Source: JAADHX01 sp964569385 (GTDB lineage Bacteria > Actinomycetota > Acidimicrobiia > Acidimicrobiales > Poriferisodalaceae). From it: 27,816 bases of DNA. The translations under genes were made by a program, and so were the position numbers. The first letter of the stretch is position 1. The number at the start of each line of letters is the position of its first letter. Positions 1 through 7,503 of this stretch are shown one piece after another. The stretch covers positions 1-27,816 of the forward strand of contig CAZMUM010000054.1 in the NCBI GenBank assembly GCA_964569385.1, given 5' to 3'. The notes under the pieces were generated by a model, which was given only the letters and a program-made list of their open reading frames with translations, ran no database searches and had not been told where the DNA came from.

Positions 1-841
1 CACCACCAGGCGGCGTCGACGCAGCCTTAATGAAGATTTGGTGGAGGGCGTCCATGCGCCTGTTGCCATCGGTCCGTTGGAGCATGTCTTTGGTGACGTT
101 GCCTACACCATGTACGGCGACTGCTTTGGCCCAGTCTGTTTTGAACTCGGCGTCAATGAACTTGGCCCAAATCTTGTACATCTCGGCGCCTTGAAACGCG
201 GCGCACCAGGCTTCGAAGGTCCAGCCTTTATCGAAGTCCTGCACCATACGAGCATCACGATTCTCATGATTACGTTGGTTGGTGTCACAAGTACCGTCTT
301 CATCGGTCAACGATTCCCAATCGCCAACCCAAAGCCTGAACTCCAGAGCCGAAAGACCGGCAGCCTGCTCCGACATGATCTCGTCGGCAACGACCAGTTG
401 GGTCCTGACCCGTTTGTTCGAAAACACGTGAGCCAAACAACGCATATTGCAAGTCGAAATCTGGCCGGCCCGATACGCAGCTTCGACTACTGGCATACGG
501 CGGCAGCACTTCACGACCTTCAGACGGGCACCGGCCTCGGCAGAAGAAACCCCGGTGCGATGGCGGACCATCGTCTTAGCCGACAACATCCCATCGGTAG
601 TCCACAGATTCTTGCAATCGATACGGTCCATCAACTGCACATGGCCAGCTTCAACCCGCCGCGACACCGTCTCCAACGCTTCTAACAGCCCGTTGGCCTG
701 GTCGGCGGTGTCTGGCTCAAGACCCAAGCTGAGAACCATCCCAATAGCGGCTTCTACGCTCGCAACAGCAGCCAGCACTGAGCTACCCAGAGTTGTGTTG
801 TGTCTGTGGCTCTCAGCTGTTGTGTTCCCCGTTGAGTACAT
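1..841 (-). CDS. DUF222 / 13E12-repeat HNH-family protein, C-terminus outside the window
   Basis: The minus strand is open without a stop from an ATG at 841 to the window edge, about 280 codons. An in-frame TGA at 856-854 makes this ATG the first possible start. The product has the usual DUF222 layout: an N-terminal helical segment (VEAGHVQLMDRID near residue 60), the 'LWTTDGMLSAKTMVRHRTG' block that these proteins share, a 'AAYRAGQIST' helix, and 'RTDGNRRMDALHQIF' near the edge. In this family an HNH nuclease motif normally follows, which would lie outside the window. These genes are multicopy in actinobacteria and their role is poorly defined; some in mycobacteria are LexA-regulated. A complete relative lies at 18307-19839. 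No frameshift is visible. ORFs on the plus strand here are antisense shadows. Confidence 0.85.
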   Translation of the reverse strand, partial: MYSTGNTTAESHRHNTTLGSSVLAAVASVEAAIGMVLSLGLEPDTADQANGLLEALETVSRRVEAGHVQLMDRIDCKNLWTTDGMLSAKTMVRHRTGVSSAEAGARLKVVKCCRRMPVVEAAYRAGQISTCNMRCLAHVFSNKRVRTQLVVADEIMSEQAAGLSALEFRLWVGDWESLTDEDGTCDTNQRNHENRDARMVQDFDKGWTFEAWCAAFQGAEMYKIWAKFIDAEFKTDWAKAVAVHGVGNVTKDMLQRTDGNRRMDALHQIFIKAASTPPGG

Positions 842-869
842 ATATCGAGTATATCAAACGAATGTTCGT
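842..869 (-). promoter_or_regulatory. LexA-like (SOS) box and leaderless -10 element of the DUF222 gene
   Basis: Read on the minus strand, ACGAACATTCGTTTGA (869-854) matches the actinobacterial SOS consensus TCGAAC-N4-GTTCGA at 10 of 12 fixed positions. It directly abuts TATACT (853-848), a good -10 hexamer. Six bases later comes the ATG at 841, so the transcript probably starts at or next to the start codon (leaderless), and no Shine-Dalgarno sequence is visible. A LexA dimer bound here would block the promoter spacer. The same geometry is found at 19840-19867. Box and spacing are seen; LexA control is inferred. Confidence 0.6.
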
Positions 870-1010
870 CTCACTACAACCAAACCCAACAAAACAGCAG
901 GTACTTTCTGTCCTACGTCGCGTAGATGACTAGTTCCAACCGGTGAGAGCGGTCCACGCCAGGACCAGCCCGATTGCTACTCGCCTGCGACCACTAACCC
1001 TTGAAACTAA

Positions 1011-2042
1011 TCAACCAGCGAGAGCCGCGACATCGTCATGGCTTACAGCTTTGGCAGTGCGACAGATGTTGGTTCCGTGGACGACTCTGGTTGAGGCTGC
1101 CTTGATCACGACTACGCCTGAGGTCGAGAACGTGAGCTCCACCGGCGGACGTTCGATCTCGTCGAGCGAGTAGAGCCAAGCCGCGGTCTGGCCCTCGACA
1201 ACCGTGTCGCCGACGTCGAAGTGCGTCTCGATGATGCCTTCGAAGGGAGCGATAACGCCGCCTGGGCCGTTGACCGCATCGAGGTACACGGTCGGCTGAT
1301 CTAAAATAGACGTGCCCTCGTCTGCGACCACTCCGGCATGGGCGAGCACGTTCCTGACGCCTCTCATACCGATCGTAAGGTCGTCGTGAGTCAGCACGCC
1401 TCCGCCGAGTTCGGTGGAGATGAACGGGATGTTCTCGGCGTGCGCAGCGCCGTCAAAGTCGGTGGGCGAACCGGCCGCGGCCTGAATGAACATGTAGGGC
1501 GCATCAAAGGCGTCCGCCACTGCAAGCGACCGGTGGTAGAGCTCCACATCAGCACAGGTGACCAGGAAGGAAGTAATGACGAATTCAGCGCTACGACCAC
1601 CAGAGTGGAGATCTATTCCGTAGTCGGTCACCGGCAGGATCGCATCGGTGATGAACCGGGCTATAGCTAGGGTCGGTCCAGTTGATCCGTCACCAGGGAA
1701 ACTCCGGTTCAGATTGCCGTTGTCGAGCGGCGAGGTACGGCTGTCGGCCCGAACCGCCGGGTAGTTCATGGCAGGCAGGAAGATGATTCTTCCTTGGATG
1801 TCGTCTGGGCTGAGTTCGTTGATGAGGCGTCGCAGGATGAGTTGGCCCTGGTCCTCGTCGCCGTGGTTTCCGGCGCACAGCAGCACGGTTGGGCCCGAGC
1901 CGTTTGCGATGGTGACTATGGGTATCTCGAACCCGCGACCAGCGTTGGCATTGTCGGAGTAGACCAGTGTTGCCGAGCCGTAGTTGCGCCCCTGTTGATC
2001 GATGTCGAAGTCGCAAGACACAAAGTTCGATTTGTAACGCAT
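1011..2042 (-). CDS. Succinylglutamate desuccinylase/aspartoacylase-family zinc deacylase, DoeB-like
   Basis: 343 aa, cytoplasmic. The M14-type zinc deacylase signature is complete: GNHGDEDQG with His60 and Glu63 as zinc ligands, DLHSGG with His146 as the third ligand, and STELGGG as the probable catalytic-glutamate region. The block 'FLPAMNYPAVRADSRTSP' followed by NGNLNRSFPG is the pattern I associate with DoeB/EutE, the N-acetyl-diaminobutyrate deacetylase of ectoine breakdown. The C-terminal beta domain (VIAPFEGIIETHFDVGDTV) also fits. However, no doeA/eutD ectoine hydrolase or ectoine transporter is present, so the true substrate is unknown; an N-acyl amino acid is likely. It is the last gene of the 4195-to-1011 cassette, 58 nt after the oxygenase, with GAGG about nine bases before the ATG. 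Confidence 0.82.
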   Translation of the reverse strand: MRYKSNFVSCDFDIDQQGRNYGSATLVYSDNANAGRGFEIPIVTIANGSGPTVLLCAGNHGDEDQGQLILRRLINELSPDDIQGRIIFLPAMNYPAVRADSRTSPLDNGNLNRSFPGDGSTGPTLAIARFITDAILPVTDYGIDLHSGGRSAEFVITSFLVTCADVELYHRSLAVADAFDAPYMFIQAAAGSPTDFDGAAHAENIPFISTELGGGVLTHDDLTIGMRGVRNVLAHAGVVADEGTSILDQPTVYLDAVNGPGGVIAPFEGIIETHFDVGDTVVEGQTAAWLYSLDEIERPPVELTFSTSGVVVIKAASTRVVHGTNICRTAKAVSHDDVAALAG

Positions 2043-2100
2043 TCGAAAACCTCAAATGTTTGGTGGCCAGGTGCAGCTTAGATTGCTGCCCAACTTCAGA

Positions 2101-3072
2101 CTAAGTGGGGTCGGAGCGGTACGAGAACGCTCTTGCGAAGCGCCAGTCGAGGTAGTCGCCACACGTGATGGCTGGTTCGTAGCCGGCGTGTTGCTCAGGT
2201 TTGTTCGGATACACCGATCTGGCGTCGACGACTGTCTCAGGGTTCGGATCGAATGCGAACACGAGTGAGAGGCGTTCGTTGTTACTGCGATTGATGACCC
2301 TGTGCGGAGCGGAACGAAACGCGCTGTTGGTCCAGCGTTCGAGGAGGTCGCCAACGTTGACGATCAGCGTTCCCTCGATCGGCGGTGCCTGCACCCAATT
2401 GCCCTCGGGCGTCTTGACTTCCAAACCGCCGACGTCGTCTTGGCAAAGCACGGTGATGGTTCCGAAGTCGGTGTGGGGCCCCACACCGAACCCATCGACC
2501 TCGCCTGGTTGAGGAGGGTAGAAGACGAACGAGGCCCGACTTAAGGGCCGGTCGCACCGAGACACGAAGTGATCGAGACCGAGGCCCAGAGCCATAGCCA
2601 TGGCCCGCATCAGGTGCATTGACAGCCGTTCGGCATGTTCGTACCACCCGAGTGCATCACGGCGCAACGAAGCCACGTCGGTGTCTGGCCACAGGTTTGG
2701 GCCGCGGAGTGAGTGATCGTCAATAGTGGCCGAGGCGTCGTCTCCCCAGATGAAGCTTTCCTTGCGATCCGGCGGCAGATCGTCGTCCATTTTCGCTTCA
2801 CCAGAAGCGAGCCAGCCGCGGTGGTGTTCTGACACCTTGACGCACAACTTTTGGTCGGCATCGAGACCGAAGAAATCCAGAGCCGACGCTCTGGCCCTAT
2901 CGACGACCTCATCGGGAATCCCGTGATTGCGAATGTAGATGAACCCCGGGTCTTGGCTCGCCGCGAGGAGCTGCGACGACACAGCAGGATCGGGTTCGTT
3001 GGTCAGTATCGGCCCGACATCAACGACCGGAATCTCTCCCAGATAGCCGCTTGTTGGAAGCGTCGCGGTCAT
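2101..3072 (-). CDS. 2-oxoglutarate/Fe(II)-dependent oxygenase, isopenicillin-N-synthase-like
   Basis: 323 aa. The N-terminal DIOX_N-type region (IPVVDVG near residue 15, GFIYIRNHGIP at 43-53) is followed by a double-stranded beta-helix core. The iron-binding facial triad is visible as His200-Thr-Asp202 and His257 (APHRV). The co-substrate motif Arg267-x-Ser269 (RLS) follows ten residues later. Length and order fit the IPNS-like group of plant-type dioxygenases, whose members hydroxylate or desaturate small molecules; the substrate cannot be read from sequence. Its ATG overlaps the stop of the upstream AhpD-like gene (ATGA, 3069-3072), so the two are probably translationally coupled. It presumably modifies the same compound the DoeB-like enzyme acts on; this is inference from gene order only. 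Confidence 0.88.
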   Translation of the reverse strand: MTATLPTSGYLGEIPVVDVGPILTNEPDPAVSSQLLAASQDPGFIYIRNHGIPDEVVDRARASALDFFGLDADQKLCVKVSEHHRGWLASGEAKMDDDLPPDRKESFIWGDDASATIDDHSLRGPNLWPDTDVASLRRDALGWYEHAERLSMHLMRAMAMALGLGLDHFVSRCDRPLSRASFVFYPPQPGEVDGFGVGPHTDFGTITVLCQDDVGGLEVKTPEGNWVQAPPIEGTLIVNVGDLLERWTNSAFRSAPHRVINRSNNERLSLVFAFDPNPETVVDARSVYPNKPEQHAGYEPAITCGDYLDWRFARAFSYRSDPT

Positions 3073-3665
3073 GACGACTCCTTTGGCGGCTGCTGCTCGT
3101 AGTAACCGACAACATCGGACTCTGTGGTTACTCCAAGCCCGTTCAAGGAGCGATTGACGTAACAGAAGTAGGCGATGATCTGATTAGCCTCCAGAATCTG
3201 TCCATCGTCGAAACCAGCGTCGCGTAGCGCGGTCACGTCGGCCTCGATCATGTCCTGCGGTGCGAGCGTGAGCTTCTCGGCATACCTGAACAGGGCAAAC
3301 TCGCTCGGCTCGAAACCGTCTGCTGGGCGTCTTGCCTTCAGAGCAGCTTCAATCTTGTTCGCTTTGGCCTCGTCGCCAATCAAGTGCCGAGCATTGGCCC
3401 AGTGGTTCGACAGCGAATAGTCGCAGCCATTCAGCAGCGAAACCCACGAGGCCAGGCACTCCTGTAGCCACATCGGAATCGTGTTGGCGTCGTTGTGCAG
3501 CGCGGCGCGGTACAGCAGTAGGTGACCGTGCATCGTGGCCGGGCGCAACGAATGCACACGCATAACGCTGTCGACGGTTCCGTGCGGAGTTCTGGCGAGT
3601 TTGAGCGCCGCGGCCAGTTCGCCGACGGCGTTGGCGTCGTCGATCATCTCAATCCAGGCACTCAA
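3069..3665 (-). CDS. AhpD-like / peroxidase-related protein with one cysteine
   Basis: 198 aa, all alpha-helical, with the carboxymuconolactone decarboxylase/AhpD fold of 'peroxidase-related' enzymes. The core Glu69...Ser73..LNG-Cys81-Asp-Tyr-Ser84-x-x-x-His88 lines up with the family motif E-x(n)-C-x-x-C-x-x-x-H. The second, normally resolving, cysteine is serine here (Ser84). With one thiol and the proton-relay histidine left, classical AhpD disulfide chemistry is unlikely. The protein may act as a lyase or isomerase, or as a monothiol peroxidase. Its start overlaps the GNAT stop (3662-3665) and its stop overlaps the oxygenase start, placing it in the middle of the operon. The family call is firm; the activity is unknown. 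Confidence 0.75.
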   Translation of the reverse strand: MSAWIEMIDDANAVGELAAALKLARTPHGTVDSVMRVHSLRPATMHGHLLLYRAALHNDANTIPMWLQECLASWVSLLNGCDYSLSNHWANARHLIGDEAKANKIEAALKARRPADGFEPSEFALFRYAEKLTLAPQDMIEADVTALRDAGFDDGQILEANQIIAYFCYVNRSLNGLGVTTESDVVGYYEQQPPKESS

Positions 3666-4195
3666 CGTAAGTCTCCGTCTGTTCGGTCAAGGCGCCATGT
3701 TGTTGCATCGGTCTCTGCGGGTGGAGTCACGTTGGTGAAGCCCAGTCGTTGCGGGATTGCAGCGCTGCGATGGTTCGTGGCGCTATGGCTGATCTGAACG
3801 AACGAGATATCGGCCATAACGAAGGCGGCTTCGCACAGTGCTTCCGCGGTTCGGGTGCCAATACCTTGCCCTGTTGTGTGGCTCCCTAACCAGTAGCCGA
3901 TGTCGAGCCCACCCGGTCCGACCCGTCTGTGTAGAGCACACCCTCCGGCTAGCTCGCCCGCCACCGAGATGGCGTATATGGCGCCGTCTCCCGAGAGCCA
4001 GTAGCGGTGCCAGCGTTCGAAGAGTTGTAGTCGACGCTGTGGTGCGAGCGGTTCGTCTGCGGCCCAGGCCATCCACAAGCGCAGATGCTCGAGGCTGTCG
4101 GCGATCAGATCTCGCATCGCCGCTTCGTCGTCGGCTTTCCATAGACGGATAACAAGATCGTCGAGCGCGATTCGGTTGGGGAGGCGACGTGTCAT
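3662..4195 (-). CDS. GNAT-family N-acetyltransferase (RimJ/RimL type)
   Basis: 177 aa. The sequence has the RimJ/RimL style of GNAT: 'LVIRLWKADDEAAMRDLI' at the N-terminus, an acidic/aromatic middle, 'IGYWLGSHTTGQGIGTRTAEAL' carrying the acetyl-CoA pyrophosphate loop (GQGIGT), then 'HSATNHRSAAIPQRLGF' with the usual asparagine and 'LGF' end. It is the first gene of the cassette running to 1011 and faces the MarR gene across about 120 bp. No Shine-Dalgarno is visible before the ATG. Pairing with a downstream deacylase suggests an acetylation/deacetylation cycle or a detoxification step, but the substrate is not evident. Confidence 0.85.
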   Translation of the reverse strand: MTRRLPNRIALDDLVIRLWKADDEAAMRDLIADSLEHLRLWMAWAADEPLAPQRRLQLFERWHRYWLSGDGAIYAISVAGELAGGCALHRRVGPGGLDIGYWLGSHTTGQGIGTRTAEALCEAAFVMADISFVQISHSATNHRSAAIPQRLGFTNVTPPAETDATTWRLDRTDGDLR

Positions 4196-4254
4196 CGGAT
4201 TCGGATTGGGCAGCCAGGCGTTCGGCGAGATTCTGGCCAGTTGATGATTGAAGT

Positions 4255-4318
4255 CCCTGACATGTCAACAACGGTAGTCGATTGCTGACACGTCAACAAC
4301 TGTTGGTAATCTGATCGC
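4255..4318. promoter_or_regulatory. Twin MarR-type operators in the divergent promoter region
   Basis: Two near-identical palindromic sites lie between the GNAT and MarR genes: TGACATGTCAACAAC at 4258-4272 and TGACACGTCAACAAC at 4286-4300. They are identical at 14 of 15 bases and 28 bp apart. Site 2 extends to an imperfect 18-bp dyad, TTGCTGACACGTCAACAA (4282-4299). Site 2 overlaps a -35-like CTGACA (4285-4290), spaced 16 bp from TAATCT (4307-4312), which would start a transcript at about the ATG at 4319 (leaderless marR). Site 1 overlaps TTGACA on the minus strand (4268-4263), a possible -35 for the cassette. Binding by the adjacent MarR protein is inferred. Confidence 0.65.
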
Positions 4319-4780
4319 ATGAGAAAGACCGAATGGCTCAACGACACCGAGGATGCGGCGTGGCGAGGCCTGCGCCGAGTGAATCTGGTCGCACTTGCCG
4401 AGATCAGCAGAGATCTCCAGCGCGACTCGCATTTGTCTGACGCCGATTACGAGGTCTTGACAAGGCTCTCCGAGTCGCCAGAGAACCGATCACGTTTCAA
4501 CGACCTTGCCAAACGAACCCGATGGTCGACGAGCCGGTTGTCTCATCACCTAGATCGGATGCAGCAGCGCGAACTCATCGACCGGTTGCAGGTGGCGGAC
4601 GACGGACGCGGTTCTGACGTGGTTCTGACCGCGCTAGGGCGTACCACTATCGACAGGGCCGCACCGCACCATGTTGGGTCGGTTCGCCGACATCTTTTCG
4701 ATCACCTCAGCGATGAGCAGGTAGCTCAACTCGGTGCCATTGCCACATCGATACTATCCCACCACGAGTTGCCGAAGTAG
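4319..4780 (+). CDS. MarR-family transcriptional regulator
   Basis: 153 aa, cytoplasmic DNA-binding protein. The N-terminal dimerisation helix is followed by a winged helix-turn-helix: LSDADYEVLTRLSES, then 'RFNDLAKRTRWSTSRLSHHLDRMQQRELIDR' spanning about residues 60-90, then the wing with DDGRGSDVVLTALGR, a hallmark of MarR. A C-terminal helix pair closes the dimer arm. It is transcribed away from the GNAT-AhpD-oxygenase-deacylase cassette and has paired palindromes in the shared intergenic region, so it most likely represses itself and the cassette until a small ligand binds. The ATG sits close to the predicted transcript start, with no ribosome binding site. Confidence 0.92.
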   Translation: MRKTEWLNDTEDAAWRGLRRVNLVALAEISRDLQRDSHLSDADYEVLTRLSESPENRSRFNDLAKRTRWSTSRLSHHLDRMQQRELIDRLQVADDGRGSDVVLTALGRTTIDRAAPHHVGSVRRHLFDHLSDEQVAQLGAIATSILSHHELPK

Positions 4781-4845
4781 AACTGCGCTGTCATGTTCTT
4801 GGACTACGGACCGGGTTCTTGCCGTTGGTTTGGGAGAGTTGTTGG

Positions 4846-5301
4846 GTGTTGATCGATCAGGTCGATCCGTGGTTGGAGATCAGTACGCAGCACCTTCGGA
4901 ACAACCTCGCCGAGGTTCGGGCGCGCGTAGGCGAGGTGCCAGAAATGGCTGTCGTGAAGTGCAACGCTATGGCCATGGCGCGGTCGGGGGCGCCGAAGCG
5001 CTTTCGAAGATGGGCGTCGACCGGTTGGCAGTCGTGAAGGGGGTATCCGCCCAACGTGGCGAATTCTTCTGAGGTGTTGATACGAGGTCGGCGATTTCCG
5101 TTAGTCGGGTACATCTCGGCCAACCACTCGCTCGTCGACGTGACCGGTTCAGATATCCAAGAACACGACGTGGTGGTGATGATCGGCCAGCAGGGTGATT
5201 CGGATATTTCGATGACCGAGGTCGCACAGCATGCTGACTCCACTGTCTACCGCATCGGTACCGGGTTATGCTCGGATCTGCCACGCGCGTACCTTCCCTA
5301 G
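4846..5301 (+). pseudogene. Alanine racemase remnant (frameshift plus large internal deletion)
   Basis: Three reading frames each hold a recognisable piece of a fold-type III alanine racemase. From GTG 4846 the first gives 'VDPWLEISTQHLRNNLAEVR...VPEMAVVKCNA'. A single missing base at about 4967/4968 throws the frame. The next frame then continues YGHGAVGGAEALSKMGVDRLAVVKG, so the PLP-lysine loop VVKxNAYGHG is split exactly by the frameshift. That frame ends at TGA 5070-5072. From about 5050 the third frame gives 'SSEVLIRGRRFPLVGYISAN' and on to 'RIGTGLCSDLPRAYLP', the normal C-terminus. About 220 or more residues of the barrel are missing compared with the usual 370-380 aa. It lies between marR and the PatB-like gene and cannot make an active enzyme. 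Confidence 0.85.
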
Positions 5302-5348
5302 CGGGGAGGGAGGAACGCAGACGCGATCTGGATGAGAGGGGCGGGCTG

Positions 5349-6521
5349 ATGCCCTTCGATGAGGTAGTTTCGAGATCTGGAACCGACTCCATCAAATGGG
5401 GTGTTGGGGACCAGGGCCCCGATGCGACCGGGCGCGACATCATCGCTATGGGCTTGGCCGACATGGAGTTCCGGGCTCCTCAGCCGGTGTTGGATGCCCT
5501 GATAGCCCGGGTCGGGCATGGGATCTTTGGGTACACTGGTGTGTCGGACGATTTCAAGCGATCCGTCGTGGCCTGGATGGTTCGTCGCAAAGGCTGGCGA
5601 GTTGAGTCCGACTGGCTGGTGGTGTCGTCGGGCGCGATGCCAGCGATCAACGTGTTGATCCAACAGTTGACTTCTCGTGGAGATGGCATCATCGTCCAGC
5701 CTCCGGTTTTTGGGCCGATTTCTGAGTCTGTCGCGAACAACGATCGCACCTTGATGAATAACCCGTTGCGCCTGTCAGCCGGCCGTTACGAGATGGATTT
5801 CGACGATTTAGAAGATAAAGCCTCTGATCCTCGCGCAAAGATGTTTCTGCTGTGCAGTCCACACAACCCAGTGGGCCGGGTGTGGAGCCGCCGCGAACTG
5901 AACACGGTTGCCGACATTTGCCAGAAGCACGACTTGGTGCTTGTTAGCGACGAGATACACGGCGATCTCGTCCATCCCGGCCACGTATTTACCACGATGG
6001 GGGTGGTTGATCGTCCGCCGCCCAAGCTGGTTGTTTGTACCAGTGCGAGCAAGACCTTCAACCTGCCTGGGTTGAAGACGTCGATCACGATCGTGCCCGA
6101 CCAGGATCTACGTGAGTCGCTTTGGCTCGGCATGAGGAACCTCAACGAGACTTTCAGTGTGAACACCCTCGGAATTCTTGCGACGCACATAGCTTTCGAT
6201 CAGGGGGAGCCATGGTTGGTCGAACTGCTCGATTACCTGGCCGCGAACTTGGCTTTGGTCGAGTCAGTTTTTCAGACTCGGCTGCCCCAAGTTCGGGTGA
6301 TCCGGCCAGAGGCCACGTTTCTCGTGTGGCTGGATTGCCGCGAATTCGGGCTCGACTCGGCGACGCTGGCTGAATTGATCCAGCGCGAGGCCGGAGTTGT
6401 GGTCGAACTCGGCAGTATCTACGGTCCTGAAGGTGAGGGTTTCATACGGATCAATATCGGCTGCCCGCGGTCGGTCCTGGAAGATGCTCTTGAACGCGTG
6501 ACGACTGTGTTCGCTGTCTGA
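5349..6521 (+). CDS. PatB/MalY-family PLP-dependent C-S lyase (cystathionine beta-lyase-like aminotransferase)
   Basis: 390 aa, fold-type I PLP enzyme. It opens with DSIKWG...MGLADMEFRAPQPV, the MalY/PatB N-terminus. It carries 'FGYTGVSDDF' at 60-69, Asn173 in SPHNPVGR, Asp201 in SDEIHGDL, Lys235 in SASKTFNLPG as the Schiff-base lysine, and 'GEGFIRINIGCPRSVLEDAL' at the C-terminus. The family cleaves C-S bonds in cystathionine or cysteine conjugates; MalY also has regulatory roles. I chose ATG 5349 over an upstream in-frame start at 5268, because the family begins here and AGAGGGG lies a few bases upstream. It follows the racemase remnant by 47 nt and was probably once in its operon. Confidence 0.9.
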   Translation: MPFDEVVSRSGTDSIKWGVGDQGPDATGRDIIAMGLADMEFRAPQPVLDALIARVGHGIFGYTGVSDDFKRSVVAWMVRRKGWRVESDWLVVSSGAMPAINVLIQQLTSRGDGIIVQPPVFGPISESVANNDRTLMNNPLRLSAGRYEMDFDDLEDKASDPRAKMFLLCSPHNPVGRVWSRRELNTVADICQKHDLVLVSDEIHGDLVHPGHVFTTMGVVDRPPPKLVVCTSASKTFNLPGLKTSITIVPDQDLRESLWLGMRNLNETFSVNTLGILATHIAFDQGEPWLVELLDYLAANLALVESVFQTRLPQVRVIRPEATFLVWLDCREFGLDSATLAELIQREAGVVVELGSIYGPEGEGFIRINIGCPRSVLEDALERVTTVFAV

Positions 6522-6603
6522 CGGGCTTCCCTAGGGTCTCGTACAGCGATCGTAAATTTCATAGCTCTGATACTGTCCGTGATCTCATCGAGGGGGCTGA
6601 GTC

Positions 6604-7503
6604 ATGGAGATCAAAGCTGGCCAGGTTGCCGTAGTCACCGGAGCCGCCAGTGGCATTGGGCTGGCATTGAGCCACGCATTCGCCAAGCTGGGCTGCTCGG
6701 TCGTGTTGGCCGACGTGCAGGTGGACGCCCTGGAGTCGGCCGCGGTAGCGGTCTCAGAGCATGGTGGCGAGGTGCTGGCCGTTCGCACCGACGTGAGTGA
6801 CGCCGGGCAGGTTGCTGCTCTCGCCCAATCGACCATTGATCGTTTCGGTGCTGTCCACATTGTTTGCAACAACGCTGGTGTGTCGTCGCCTGGGGATCCG
6901 TGGTTCGGTCCGATCGAGGGGTGGGATTGGACTTTCGGAATCAACGTCTTTGGAGTTGTCCACGGCGTGCGGGCCTTTCTCCCTCACCTCATCGCCGGCG
7001 GTGGTGGTCATATCGTCAACGTTGCATCGATGCTCGGGCTGTACGCCGGAGTTAGCCCTGTGTATGACGCGACTAAACATGCGGTGGTGGCGCTAACCGA
7101 AAGTCTGTACAGCACAATGAAAGCCGCCGATCTTGGTGTTGGCGTCAGTTGTTTGTGTCCCGGCTGGGTCAAGACCGAGATCCTGGAGTGGGAGCGACAT
7201 TGGCCCGACGAGCTCGGTGAACGCCCGATGCCCGATGTTGGCGCCGAACTGAGTCGCAACTACGTGCGCAAGGCAGTCGACGAGGGCATGCAACCGGCCG
7301 CGGTTGCCGACATGGTGCTCGATGCGATCGGCGCAGACCAGTATTGGATTCTGCCCCACACCGAGTGGGTCGATGTCGCAATGGAGCGATTCCACAGCAT
7401 CGGCGAAGGTCTGAACCCAAACCCACCGGAGGAGTTTCCAGGTATGCCACCCCGGTCGCAGATGGTGGCTGAGGTCATGGACGCACTCGCAAACTCGTCT
7501 TAG
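6604..7503 (+). CDS. Short-chain dehydrogenase/reductase (SDR)
   Basis: 299 aa NAD(P)-dependent oxidoreductase of the classical SDR type. The cofactor loop TGAASGIG is at 12-19, the acidic VLADVQ at the end of beta 2 favours NAD, NNAG is at 89-92, and the catalytic set is Ser142, Tyr154 and Lys158 (YDATK). The sequence after PGWVKTEIL is longer than in minimal SDRs (about 250 aa), with a Pro-rich C-terminal tail (NPNPPEEFPGMPPRSQ). GAGGGGG stands about seven bases before the ATG. The gene is separated from the PatB-like gene by 82 nt and may share its transcript. The substrate, an alcohol or ketone, is unknown. Confidence 0.9.
   Translation: MEIKAGQVAVVTGAASGIGLALSHAFAKLGCSVVLADVQVDALESAAVAVSEHGGEVLAVRTDVSDAGQVAALAQSTIDRFGAVHIVCNNAGVSSPGDPWFGPIEGWDWTFGINVFGVVHGVRAFLPHLIAGGGGHIVNVASMLGLYAGVSPVYDATKHAVVALTESLYSTMKAADLGVGVSCLCPGWVKTEILEWERHWPDELGERPMPDVGAELSRNYVRKAVDEGMQPAAVADMVLDAIGADQYWILPHTEWVDVAMERFHSIGEGLNPNPPEEFPGMPPRSQMVAEVMDALANSS

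Noticed and set aside
38..929. Plus-strand frames of 215 and 160 codons
   Set aside because: They are antisense to the DUF222 gene, which is open across the whole stretch and has clear family blocks and a promoter.
1011..2042. Assignment of an ectoine degradation locus
   Set aside because: Only a DoeB-like gene is present; ectoine hydrolase, transporter and the aminotransferase/dehydrogenase partners are missing.
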